Shown here: one piece after another, positions 18,156 to 25,818 of the stretch
How the letters are laid out: each line of letters begins with the position of its first letter
Position numbering within the stretch: position 1 is the stretch's first letter
Source: Seonamhaeicola sediminis
GTDB taxonomy: Bacteria; Bacteroidota; Bacteroidia; Flavobacteriales; Flavobacteriaceae
DNA: 64,000 bases
Assembly: GCF_004358095.2 (NCBI RefSeq)
Contig: NZ_SMZJ02000007.1
Coordinates: 28,168-92,167 of the forward strand
Direction of reading: 5' to 3'
Translations under genes and position numbers: made by a program
The notes under the pieces: generated by a model
What the model saw: the letters and a program-made list of their open reading frames with translations, nothing else
Told to the model about the DNA's origin: nothing
Database searches by the model: none

Positions 18156-18188
18156 TTGATAACGTTATTAACAGTTTATTTATTTTTG
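18156..18188 (+). promoter_or_regulatory. Two-box promoter of the UbiA-like gene, possibly leaderless
   Basis: TTG (18156-18158), a 22-base spacer and TATTTTTG (18181-18188) match the Flavobacterium consensus TTG-N17-23-TAnnTTTG. Only four bases separate the -7 box from the ATG at 18193, so transcription should begin at or next to the start codon. Confidence 0.6.
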
Positions 18189-18192
18189 TTTG

Positions 18193-19026
18193 ATGAAGGT
18201 GATTAAACAACTGCTTAATTTTTATATTAATAGTAGCATTCATGTGGCTTTGGCGGTTTGTGCATTAACTTGGATTACGTTTATTGAATTTCACCTCCCC
18301 ACAGATAAAACACTTGTGTTTTTTATATTTTTTTCTTCTGTTACAGGATACAACTTTGTAAAGTACTTTGGAATAGCAAAATTTCATCACAGACGTTTAG
18401 CAAATTGGTTAAAAGCTATCCAGGTTTTCTCTTTTTTTTGCTTTTTCCTAATGATTTACTTTGCTGTTAAATTACCCGTCAAAACTTTGCTATATACTCT
18501 TGGACTTGGGGCAGTAACTTTTTTTTATGCCATTCCGTTTTTACCAAAACGTTTTTTTGTTGATAAGCAACAGAATTTACGAAGTATAGGTGGACTTAAA
18601 ATTTACTTAATCGCTTTTGTTTGGAGTGGGGTTACAGTTTTTATTCCTTTAATTAATGGCAATTTTCCGTTATCTGTGGATGTTTTTATAACTGGTTTTC
18701 AACGTTACATGTATGTAATTGTTTTAATGCTACCTTTTGAAATTAGGGATTTAAGGTTTGATAACTTGAAACTATCAACTATTCCACAGAAAATAGGAGT
18801 GAGACGTACCAAGGTTATTGGAACCCTATTGTTATTGCTGTTAATTGCTTTAGAGTTTTTTAAAGCCGAATTTAAGCTAACTCAACTATTCATTATTACA
18901 GTGATGGCGTTTTTTACTTGGGTTACAGTTAGGTATGCTGAAACAGATCAGGGAAAATATTACAGTTCTTTATGGGTAGAAGGATTACCTCTTTTTTGGC
19001 TTCTATTATTATTGTTGTTTTATTAG
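18193..19026 (+). CDS. UbiA-prenyltransferase-like membrane protein
   Basis: A 277-residue, eight- or nine-helix membrane protein. The segment EIRDLRFDNLKLSTIPQKIG (about 185-205) resembles the second Asp-rich motif of UbiA prenyltransferases and the TLP-x-x-x-G turn after it. The first motif (NDxxD) is not seen; the matching place reads VTGYNFVKYFG. It may be a divergent or inactive UbiA relative. A TTG at 18190 precedes the ATG, but ATG at 18193 is preferred. The stop overlaps the stop of the convergent small protein gene by 4 bases. Confidence 0.6.
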   Translation: MKVIKQLLNFYINSSIHVALAVCALTWITFIEFHLPTDKTLVFFIFFSSVTGYNFVKYFGIAKFHHRRLANWLKAIQVFSFFCFFLMIYFAVKLPVKTLLYTLGLGAVTFFYAIPFLPKRFFVDKQQNLRSIGGLKIYLIAFVWSGVTVFIPLINGNFPLSVDVFITGFQRYMYVIVLMLPFEIRDLRFDNLKLSTIPQKIGVRRTKVIGTLLLLLLIALEFFKAEFKLTQLFIITVMAFFTWVTVRYAETDQGKYYSSLWVEGLPLFWLLLLLLFY

Positions 19027-19286
19027 TTTACTTGCTTTTTTATAGCTTTATCAAGCTCTTTTTTCATATTCTTTTTGCTAGCTCTATCTAAACATTCTAC
19101 TTTAGATTCTTTTATCCTTTTTGTTAGCATAGTATTACTTTTGTAGTAGGCTCTAGTAATCTTACAATAGGATAGTCTTATTTTTAGTTTGAACTTTTCC
19201 CAAGGGCTAGCTTCATCATATTGTGCTTTATCACAAATATGTTGAGCTTCATCACAGCTTACAAATAAAAAACTTTGCTTCTTCAT
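19023..19286 (-). CDS. Small Cys/His protein, putative anti-sigma factor
   Basis: An 87-residue protein (MKKQSFLFVSCDEAQHICDK onward) with Cys and His spaced C-x4-H-x2-C and a further Cys about 27 residues on, then a Lys-rich helix. The pattern recalls zinc-type anti-sigma factors, and it starts 3 bases after the stop of an ECF sigma gene, the usual place for a cognate regulator. It lacks a membrane segment and a sensor domain, so it would be a soluble minimal anti-sigma. The frame extends 9 codons into the sigma gene, but ATG at 19286 is preferred. Function is inferred mainly from position. Confidence 0.6.
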   Translation of the reverse strand: MKKQSFLFVSCDEAQHICDKAQYDEASPWEKFKLKIRLSYCKITRAYYKSNTMLTKRIKESKVECLDRASKKNMKKELDKAIKKQVN

Positions 19287-19288
19287 TA

Positions 19289-19840
19289 TTAAAACCAATT
19301 TTCTTTTAGGCAATCTGCCATAGCGGTTCTTGCTCTATGGATAATTACCCAAAGGTTAGACGCTGTAATATTTAGTTCATTACAAATAACTTCGGTTTCA
19401 ATACCTTGAATTGTTTTCATTTTAAAAACGTCTGCTTGTTTTTCAGGAAGTTTACTTAAACAATTGTATATAGCGTCTCCCAATTCACTGTTTTGCATGG
19501 TGTCTTCAGCAGTTTTATCAAAGGGGTCTGCAACCCGTTCTTCTAGCCAATCGCCTTCAGTTTCTTCATCCCTGTAATTAATTCTTACTTCGGCCTTACC
19601 TTTGTTAGAATTAATTTTACGATAATGGTCAATAATTTTTCTTTTTAAAATAGATATAAGCCAAGTGCGTTCACTAGCTTCACCTTTAAAATTTTTCATT
19701 GACTTTAAGCCCGCCAAAAAAGTATCTTGAACTAAATCCTGAGCAACTTCTCTATCACTAATACGTGCAATAGTATAGTTGTAGAGATAATCAGAATATA
19801 AATCGATCCATTTATTCGGGTTAATTTCGTGTTTGGGCAT
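19289..19840 (-). CDS. ECF-type RNA polymerase sigma factor
   Basis: A 183-residue sigma-70 family protein of ECF architecture. Region 2 (about 14-80) carries DREVAQDLVQDTFLAGLKS and TWLISILKRKIIDHYRK; region 4 (about 125-178) carries LPEKQADVFKMK and the helix-turn-helix ITASNLWVIIHRARTAM. It would direct a small regulon under control of the downstream Cys/His protein. A TATTTTTG box lies 27 bases upstream; there is no match to a distinct autoregulatory promoter that I can name. Confidence 0.9.
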   Translation of the reverse strand: MPKHEINPNKWIDLYSDYLYNYTIARISDREVAQDLVQDTFLAGLKSMKNFKGEASERTWLISILKRKIIDHYRKINSNKGKAEVRINYRDEETEGDWLEERVADPFDKTAEDTMQNSELGDAIYNCLSKLPEKQADVFKMKTIQGIETEVICNELNITASNLWVIIHRARTAMADCLKENWF

Positions 19841-20082
19841 TTTCTAGCAAATCTTTTTAACGTAACCAAAAATAAGATAAAAAAATGAATATTTTACACT
19901 GTTTATGATATACTAACATTTATTGAAGAATTCCTTTTTGAACTTTTACTTTTGATCCATTTACTAGGTATGTTGATACATGTTTAAGATGTTTAAAGTG
20001 GGGTGGTAACAGATCGAGCAGTTTCGAGTTGTAGTTTGATGTTAACCTAGTATACGTTTTCCATGGTTTGTGGTAAATATTC
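19841..20082. other. Non-coding stretch left of the MITE-like element
   Basis: AT-rich sequence with no supportable gene on either strand. It holds only the sigma gene promoter at its left end. Together with the MITE-like element it makes a gene-free stretch of about 450 bases. Confidence 0.6.
19867..19874 (-). promoter_or_regulatory. -7 box TATTTTTG of the ECF sigma gene
   Basis: A perfect TAnnTTTG match on the minus strand, ending 26 bases before the ATG. This suggests the housekeeping sigma factor transcribes the gene. No -33 TTG was seen. Confidence 0.5.
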
Positions 20083-20280
20083 TATTTAATACCCGTTGTG
20101 CATTTTGGACAAAAATTGGATTTCAATGTCAGTTCGAGTGATTTTGAGGCACGAAAAATCGTATCGAGAACTTCTTAAGAGGCTAAAATTCTTATTCTCG
20201 ATACAAATTTCACTCATTTCAATCGTAAAATTTACTCGAATTGACAGAATTTCATCAAAATGCACAACGGGTTATTTAAT
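20083..20280. mobile_element. MITE-like palindromic element with 17-bp TIRs and 8-bp target duplication
   Basis: Perfect 17-bp terminal inverted repeats ACCCGTTGTGCATTTTG (20091-20107) and its complement (20256-20272) bound a 182-bp element. It is flanked directly on both sides by the 8-bp repeat TATTTAAT (20083-20090 and 20273-20280), as expected of a target-site duplication. The interior is itself an imperfect inverted repeat (TGTCAGTTCGAGT / ACTCGAATTGACA; GTATCGAGAA / TTCTCGATAC), so the whole element can fold into one long hairpin. It encodes no protein. The interior words also occur in the repeat at 63551-63595. Confidence 0.85.
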
Positions 20281-20290
20281 GATTATCTTT

Positions 20291-20521
20291 TTATCCCAGC
20301 ATCAAAAAAGAAGGCAAAGGTTCTCTTCCAAGAGTTTTGGCAAGTGGTGGAACAATTACAATGCAGAAAGTTAAATAAAGAATAGGAAATATATAACGTT
20401 TTTTCTTTTTTATTTTTCTTGAAATTAACAGAGATAGCAACCATACTAAACCACCAACTTGGGTTAATAGGGTCAAAAAAGTAGTGATAAATAAATGTCT
20501 AATAATTCTATAAAATGTCAT
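20291..20521 (-). pseudogene. Truncated 5' fragment of a membrane-protein gene
   Basis: A 76-codon frame with two hydrophobic helices (LTQVGGLVWLLSLLISRK and YIFPILYLTFCIVIVPPLA) followed by GREPLP. This looks like the N-terminus of a longer flavobacterial membrane protein in which an LTQIGG helix and a VPxLAxxFGRE turn precede a soluble domain. Here the frame stops within a few codons of GREPLP, just before the MITE-like element. The missing 3' part was not found downstream, so the gene is probably a remnant. ATG at 20521 is used; codons further upstream begin at a TTG. Family assignment is from memory. Confidence 0.5.
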
Positions 20522-20549
20522 TAACACCAAAACGCAATTAAGTATTGAA

Positions 20550-22589
20550 TTATTTCAACAACCCTGCACGTTTTAATAAAGCTTCTGGTTTTGGTTCTTG
20601 CCCTCTAAAACGCTTGTATAAGGTCATAGGGTTTTCGGTACCTCCTTGACTTAATACATGGTCTTTAAATTTATTAGCAACCTGTTTATTAAAAATACCT
20701 TGCTCTTTAAAATATTCAAAAGCATCAGCATCTAAAACTTCGGCCCACTTATAGCTGTAGTAACCAGAAGAATAACCTCCTTGAAAGATATGAGCAAAAG
20801 CTGTACTCATACAGTTTTCTTGAACATCAGGATAAAGATTTGTGTTTTTAAATGCGTTTAATTCATGGGCTTTTACATTCTTGATTGATTCTGGTGAATC
20901 ACAAGCATGCCAACTCATGTCTAATAAACCAAAACTTAACTGGCGTAGTGTTTGCATCCCTTCATGAAATGTAGCAGATTCTTTTATTTTTTCAACCAAA
21001 TCCATAGGGATAAGGGTATCTGTTTCATAATGTCTTGCAAAAAACTCTAAAGCATCTTTTTCATAACACCAGTTTTCCATTATTTGGCTAGGTAACTCCA
21101 CAAAGTCCCAATAAACACTAGTGCCAGATAAACTTGGGTAAGTTGTGTTGGCTAACATGCCGTGCAGAGCATGCCCGAACTCATGAAATAACGTAGTAAC
21201 CTCATTAAAAGTTAATAAGGAAGGTTTAGTTTTAGTGGGTTTTGTAAAGTTACAGACTATAGAAATATGAGGTCTTGAGTTTTCCCCATTTTTGATATAT
21301 TGAGGTTTAAATGAGGTCATCCACGCACCGTTTCGTTTTCCAGGTCTTGGAAAGAAGTCAGCATAAAAAACGGCTATAAAATCTCCATTAGTGTTGGTAA
21401 CTTTATAAGTTAAAATATCCTTATGGTATTTATCAATATCATTAATTTCTTCGAATTTTAAATCGAAAAGTTTATTAGCAATTGTAAAAGCCCCATTAAT
21501 TACATTTTCAAGTTTGAAATAAGGTTTAAGTTTTTCGTCATCTAAACTAAATAACTCTTGTTTTAGTTTTTCAGAATAATATGCGCCATCCCATTTTTCA
21601 AGTTTTTCAATACCGTCAAGTTCTTTAGCAAAGTTACCTAAATTTTTAAACTCTCTTTCGGCAGCTGGTTTTGCTTTTTCTAATAATTCATTTAAAAAAT
21701 TTTGAACTTTTTCGGGGGTTTCTGCCATACGTTCTTCTAGAACGAAGTGTGCATGTGTTTGGTAGCCTAAAAGTTTAGCACGTTTATGACGTAGTTTTAC
21801 AATGTCTAAAACTATTTGTTGATTGTCTAAATCATCACTTTTAAAGCCTTTACTTCCAAAGGCCAGAGACATTTTTTTTCTTAACTCTCTATTGTTAGCA
21901 TAAGTTACAAATGGAATATAGCTTGGGTAATCTAAGGTGAAAAGCCAGCCTTCTTTCTCTTTTGATTCAGCTAGTTGTTTAGCTGCTTCTATGGTGCCTT
22001 CTGGTAACCCAGATAAATCTTCTATATCTGTAATAATCATTTCAAACTTATTAGTTTCGGCTAAAACATTTTCACCGAATTTAAGTTTTAATTGACTTAA
22101 CTTTTTATCAATTTCTCTGAGTTGTACTTTTTTATCTTCAGAAAGATTTGCACCATTTCTTGAAAAACTTTTGTATTTTTTGTCGAGTAAGGTTTGCTGT
22201 TCAACAGTTAATTTTAAAGTTTCTTTTTGGTTGTATACCGCTTTAATGCGCTTGAATAAATCTTCGTTTAGCGTTATATCGTTGCTAAACTCTGAAAGAA
22301 GTGGCGATATTTCTTGTGCTAATTTTTGGATAGTATCGTTGGTTTCGGCAGAATTTAAGTTGAAAAAAATACTGGAAATTCTATCCAATTGTTCCCCAGA
22401 AAAATCTAGTGCTTCTATGGTATTCTTAAATGATGGTTTATCAGTATTACTCACGATTGCGTTAATTTCGCCTTTAGCATTATTGATAGCTTCCTTAAAT
22501 GCGGTTAAAAAATAATCTTCTTTAATTTTCGAAAAAGGTGCCGTATTATAAGATGTTTGGAACGGTTTGAGTAATACTTTATAAGACAT
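20550..22589 (-). CDS. M3-family oligopeptidase (peptidyl-dipeptidase/oligopeptidase A-like)
   Basis: A 679-residue zinc peptidase of family M3 with the active-site motif FHEFGHALHGML (HExxH) and a downstream Glu ligand in the WDFVELPSQIMENW region. The length is right for Dcp/PrlC, and no signal peptide is visible, so it is probably cytoplasmic and degrades short peptides. It is a single gene; its 5' side faces the purE terminator. No frameshift or missing catalytic residue was seen. Confidence 0.9.
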   Translation of the reverse strand: MSYKVLLKPFQTSYNTAPFSKIKEDYFLTAFKEAINNAKGEINAIVSNTDKPSFKNTIEALDFSGEQLDRISSIFFNLNSAETNDTIQKLAQEISPLLSEFSNDITLNEDLFKRIKAVYNQKETLKLTVEQQTLLDKKYKSFSRNGANLSEDKKVQLREIDKKLSQLKLKFGENVLAETNKFEMIITDIEDLSGLPEGTIEAAKQLAESKEKEGWLFTLDYPSYIPFVTYANNRELRKKMSLAFGSKGFKSDDLDNQQIVLDIVKLRHKRAKLLGYQTHAHFVLEERMAETPEKVQNFLNELLEKAKPAAEREFKNLGNFAKELDGIEKLEKWDGAYYSEKLKQELFSLDDEKLKPYFKLENVINGAFTIANKLFDLKFEEINDIDKYHKDILTYKVTNTNGDFIAVFYADFFPRPGKRNGAWMTSFKPQYIKNGENSRPHISIVCNFTKPTKTKPSLLTFNEVTTLFHEFGHALHGMLANTTYPSLSGTSVYWDFVELPSQIMENWCYEKDALEFFARHYETDTLIPMDLVEKIKESATFHEGMQTLRQLSFGLLDMSWHACDSPESIKNVKAHELNAFKNTNLYPDVQENCMSTAFAHIFQGGYSSGYYSYKWAEVLDADAFEYFKEQGIFNKQVANKFKDHVLSQGGTENPMTLYKRFRGQEPKPEALLKRAGLLK

Positions 22590-22714
22590 TCTTATGAGGA
22601 TATTATAAATATTTATAATTTACTATGCGTACATAATAAATTTTTTATATTTTTGTTTGTGAAAATTTTAAAGAGTGACTAACTCAAATAAAATTATATA
22701 TTAATATAGCTAGT

Positions 22715-22743
22715 AAAATCCCGAATGTTTCATTCGGGATTTT
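22715..22743 (-). terminator. Intrinsic terminator of the purK-purE operon
   Basis: A perfect 13-bp stem AAAATCCCGAATG / CATTCGGGATTTT with a 3-base loop starts one base after the purE stop codon. Followed by TTTT in the minus-strand direction; the plus strand also has a T-run. Confidence 0.85.
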
Positions 22744-23223
22744 TTATTGTAAATCTTTTGTAGATTCGTTTACTTTAATTTTTAAGCCTTCTTTATAAGC
22801 AGCTATTTTGTCTAAAACACATTTATCTGAAGAACCAATAATTTGAGCCGCTAAAATGCCTGCATTTTTTGCGCCATTTAATGCAACGGTTGCCACTGGA
22901 ACACCACCTGGCATTTGTAAAATAGACAATATAGAGTCCCAACCATCAATAGAGTTACTGCTTTTTACAGGAACCCCAATAACAGGAAGTGGAGATAATG
23001 AAGCAATCATCCCGGGTAGATGAGCAGCTCCACCAGCCCCTGCAATAATTACAGAAAATCCACGTATGTGTGCGTTTTTTCCATAGTCGAATAGTTTTTC
23101 TGGTGTACGGTGTGCAGACACTATATCTACTTCAACTTCTATGTCAAATCCTTTTAAGATGTCTATGGCATCTTGCATAACAGGAAGGTCACTTTTACTT
23201 CCCATAATTACGCCTACTTTCAT
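22744..23223 (-). CDS. purE: 5-(carboxyamino)imidazole ribonucleotide mutase
   Basis: A 159-residue class I PurE, which converts N5-CAIR to CAIR in purine biosynthesis. Visible motifs are GSKSDLPVM (8-16), the SAHRTPE loop with the catalytic His, and [11 protein letters not shown]. It is the second gene of the purK-purE operon, 78 bases after the purK stop, and ends at a strong terminator. The gap between them holds an inverted repeat GAGTTG / CAACTC. Confidence 0.95.
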   Translation of the reverse strand: MKVGVIMGSKSDLPVMQDAIDILKGFDIEVEVDIVSAHRTPEKLFDYGKNAHIRGFSVIIAGAGGAAHLPGMIASLSPLPVIGVPVKSSNSIDGWDSILSILQMPGGVPVATVALNGAKNAGILAAQIIGSSDKCVLDKIAAYKEGLKIKVNESTKDLQ

Positions 23224-23301
23224 AATGGTTTATTTATTGAGTTGTTTATTTGATGAGTTGTATTTAGCAACTCAACAAATCCACTATTAAACGATTATAT
23301 T

Positions 23302-24456
23302 TTACTTACTTATAACTTTTATACTTTTCTTTACCTCTTCTGCTATACGTCTGGCTTGGTTTAAGTCTTCATTTACAATGGTAACGTGCCCCATTTTTCT
23401 AAATGGTCTGGTTTGCTTTTTTCCATAAATATGTGGGGTCACACCATCCATTTTCATAATAGTTTCAATATTTTTATAAACAACATTTCCTGTATAACTT
23501 TCGTCACCAACCAAATTCACCATAACGCCACCTACTTTACTGTCTGTTCTTCCTAGCGGCAAATTTAAAATGGCTCTTAAGTGTTGTTCAAACTGAGAGG
23601 TATAACTAGCTTCTATTGTTTGGTGGCCAGAATTATGTGGCCTTGGTGCAACTTCGTTAACTAAAATTTGATCATCTTTAGTTTGAAACATTTCAACAGC
23701 TAGTAATCCCACATGATTAAAAGCTTCAGAAACTTTTAAAGCCACTGCTTTTGCTTTTTTGGCTACATCGTTATCAATTCTTGCAGGACAGATAACATAT
23801 TCAACTTGATTAGCTTCTGGGTGAAACTCCATTTCAACAACCGGATAGCTTTTAATATCACCAGAAATATTTCGGGCAACAATTACCGCCAATTCATTTT
23901 TAAAAGACACCAAGCTTTCGGCTATACATTCTACGTTTGGTAATCCATCTAAATCAGCAATCGTTCTAACAATTTTAACACCTTGTCCATCATATCCAAA
24001 TTGGGCACTTTTCCAAACGAACGGTAGTGATAAACCACCATGATTTACAGCTTCCTTTATTTCAGAAGTGTAAGCAAACCTTGAGAAGGATGCTGTTGGT
24101 ATATCATTATCAACATAAAATAGTTTTTGTTTCGCCTTATTTTGAATAATTTTTAAAGTTTTAGAGGCGGGATATACTTTAATACCTTCTTTCTCTAATG
24201 CTTCTAAAGCATCAACATTTACATTTTCAATTTCAATGGTAAGTAAATCTACTCTTTTACCAAAGTTGTATACCGCATCGTAATCCATTAAATCACCAAG
24301 TGTAAACTCATTACAGGCAATTTTACAAGGTGCCTCGTTACTTGCATCCATTACAGAGGTGTTAATATCAAACTTTCTAGTATTGTAAAGTAGCATTTTA
24401 CCTAATTGTCCACCACCTAGGATTCCGAGTTTAAATTCAGAGGAAAAGTAATTCAT
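23302..24456 (-). CDS. purK: 5-(carboxyamino)imidazole ribonucleotide synthase
   Basis: A 384-residue ATP-grasp enzyme that carboxylates AIR with ATP and bicarbonate to N5-CAIR. The N-terminal GILGGGQLGKML (about 10-21), the ATP-grasp core with NEVAPRPHNSGH and the C-terminal domain are intact. The frame is open to 24492 from a TTG, but ATG at 24456 (MNYFSSEFKLG) matches homologues, and the promoter box TACTTTTG overlaps the longer version. Purine-related hpt-adk lies divergently upstream. Confidence 0.95.
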   Translation of the reverse strand: MNYFSSEFKLGILGGGQLGKMLLYNTRKFDINTSVMDASNEAPCKIACNEFTLGDLMDYDAVYNFGKRVDLLTIEIENVNVDALEALEKEGIKVYPASKTLKIIQNKAKQKLFYVDNDIPTASFSRFAYTSEIKEAVNHGGLSLPFVWKSAQFGYDGQGVKIVRTIADLDGLPNVECIAESLVSFKNELAVIVARNISGDIKSYPVVEMEFHPEANQVEYVICPARIDNDVAKKAKAVALKVSEAFNHVGLLAVEMFQTKDDQILVNEVAPRPHNSGHQTIEASYTSQFEQHLRAILNLPLGRTDSKVGGVMVNLVGDESYTGNVVYKNIETIMKMDGVTPHIYGKKQTRPFRKMGHVTIVNEDLNQARRIAEEVKKSIKVISK

Positions 24457-24489
24457 TTGTTTTTTTTCAGAAACTATTTTAAGGTTATG

Positions 24490-24497
24490 CAAAAGTA
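24490..24497 (-). promoter_or_regulatory. -7 box TACTTTTG of purK
   Basis: A TAnnTTTG match on the minus strand, ending 33 bases before the ATG at 24456. It lies beside a 16-bp perfect palindrome (24519-24534). Confidence 0.5.
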
Positions 24498-24518
24498 CAT
24501 GAATTTTTTCATTTGAAT

Positions 24519-24534
24519 ATTTGATTAATCAAAT
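24519..24534. promoter_or_regulatory. Candidate operator: 16-bp palindrome between purK and hpt-adk
   Basis: ATTTGATTAATCAAAT is a perfect palindrome in the divergent gap, 21 bases upstream of the purK -7 box. An additional half-site CATTTGA (24510-24516) pairs with TCAAATG (24529-24535). The place suits a regulator of both purine genes, but AT-rich palindromes also arise by chance. Confidence 0.35.
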
Positions 24535-24610
24535 GAAAAAAATACATTTAAATATAAAATTAGGTTCTAAATCCTAACTCAAAAAATCGGTATTACTTAA
24601 TCTATATGAT

Positions 24611-24618
24611 TATCTTTG
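24611..24618 (+). promoter_or_regulatory. -7 box TATCTTTG of hpt-adk
   Basis: A TAnnTTTG match whose position (ending 20 bases before GTG 24639) rules out the earlier ATG at 24606 as the translation start. Confidence 0.5.
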
Positions 24619-24638
24619 CTGCTCAAAACAAGTTTAGG

Positions 24639-25748
24639 GTGATAAAATTACACGACAAATATTTTAAACCTTTTATTTCTGCAGTACAAATTGAAAAGGC
24701 TATCGATAGGTTGGTTGAAGAAATTTCTACTGATTTAGGTGATGAAATTCCAGTATTTGTGGGTATTTTAAATGGGTCTTTTATGCTAACAAGCGATTTT
24801 GTGAAGAAGTACCCAAAACCGTGTGAAGTTACTTTTATTAAACTAGCCTCATACGAAGGCTTGAAATCCTCTGAAGATATTCAGCGTTTGATAGGACTTA
24901 CACAAGATCTTACAGAAAGAACGGTTATTATTCTTGAAGATATTATAGATACAGGAAAAACGTTGGCAGAAGTGCATAGGATTTTTAAGAATGAAAAAGT
25001 AAAAACTCTTAAAATAGCAACACTTTTTTACAAACCCGAAGCTTATAAAAAAGACTTTAAATTACATTATGTAGGTATTGAAATTCCTGATAAATTCATA
25101 GTTGGATACGGATTAGATTACAATAATTTAGGAAGGGATTTACCAGAAGTATATCAAATAAAAGAAACGCAACACATGACAAACTTAGTGCTATTTGGCC
25201 CTCCAGGAGCTGGAAAAGGAACGCAAGCAGAATTTTTAAAAGGAAAGTATAATCTGGTACACATCTCTACTGGTGATGTTTTTAGGTATAATATTAAAAA
25301 TGAAACCGCTCTAGGGATGTTAGCAAAATCTTATATTGATAAAGGTGAACTAGTTCCTGATCAAGTAACTATTGATATGTTAAACGCTGAAGTTGAAAAG
25401 AATACCGATGCCAACGGGTTTATTTTTGACGGATTTCCACGTACCAATGCCCAAGCAAAAGCATTAGATGAATTAATGGATAGTAAAGACTCAGCTATCA
25501 ATGCTATGATTGCTCTGGAGGTTGATGATGAAGTATTGGTTAAACGTTTGCTGGAAAGAGGTAAAACTAGTGGGAGAGCTGATGATGCCAATGAGTCAAT
25601 TATTAGAAACAGAATTAAAGAATACTATAATAAAACAGCTATCTTAAAAGATTACTATTCTGCCCAAAGTAAATATTACGGTGTTGATGGTGTAGGGAGC
25701 ATTGAAGACATTACAGTGCGTTTAAGTAAGGTAATTGATTCATTATAG
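24639..25748 (+). CDS. Fused hypoxanthine phosphoribosyltransferase-adenylate kinase
   Basis: A 369-residue two-domain protein. Residues 1-178 are a HPRT-type phosphoribosyltransferase with the PRPP loop EDIIDTGKTL (100-109), which makes IMP/GMP from free bases. Residues 180-369 are a short adenylate kinase with P-loop GPPGAGKGT (187-195), FDGFPRT and the GRADD segment but no zinc LID insert. The fusion links purine salvage with AMP phosphorylation; such fusions are known in Flavobacteriia. GTG at 24639 (MIKLHDK) is chosen over ATG 24606 because the -7 box lies inside the longer form and homologues begin at MIKLHDK. Confidence 0.9.
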   Translation: MIKLHDKYFKPFISAVQIEKAIDRLVEEISTDLGDEIPVFVGILNGSFMLTSDFVKKYPKPCEVTFIKLASYEGLKSSEDIQRLIGLTQDLTERTVIILEDIIDTGKTLAEVHRIFKNEKVKTLKIATLFYKPEAYKKDFKLHYVGIEIPDKFIVGYGLDYNNLGRDLPEVYQIKETQHMTNLVLFGPPGAGKGTQAEFLKGKYNLVHISTGDVFRYNIKNETALGMLAKSYIDKGELVPDQVTIDMLNAEVEKNTDANGFIFDGFPRTNAQAKALDELMDSKDSAINAMIALEVDDEVLVKRLLERGKTSGRADDANESIIRNRIKEYYNKTAILKDYYSAQSKYYGVDGVGSIEDITVRLSKVIDSL

Positions 25749-25755
25749 TTGAGAC

Positions 25756-25812
25756 GTTTATTTGTTTAGCTGTTAAGTTGCAACTAAACGGCTTAACGAA
25801 TAACAAATAAAC
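25756..25812. repeat. Nested inverted repeat between hpt-adk and obg
   Basis: Outer arms GTTTATTTGTT (25756-25766) and AACAAATAAAC (25802-25812), inner arms GTTAAG (25772-25777) and CTTAAC (25792-25797). It fills the 70-base gap and ends 6 bases before the obg ATG. It could be a processing site or attenuator-like hairpin; there is no T-run. Confidence 0.5.
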
Positions 25813-25818
25813 ATAAAA

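Noticed and set aside
20096..20374. 92-residue frame across the MITE-like element
   Set aside because: It lies almost wholly in the palindrome and beyond it, with no domain or start context; a product of the repeat.
22648..22655. TATTTTTG box on the plus strand upstream of the purE terminator
   Set aside because: No plus-strand gene follows within 1.9 kb.
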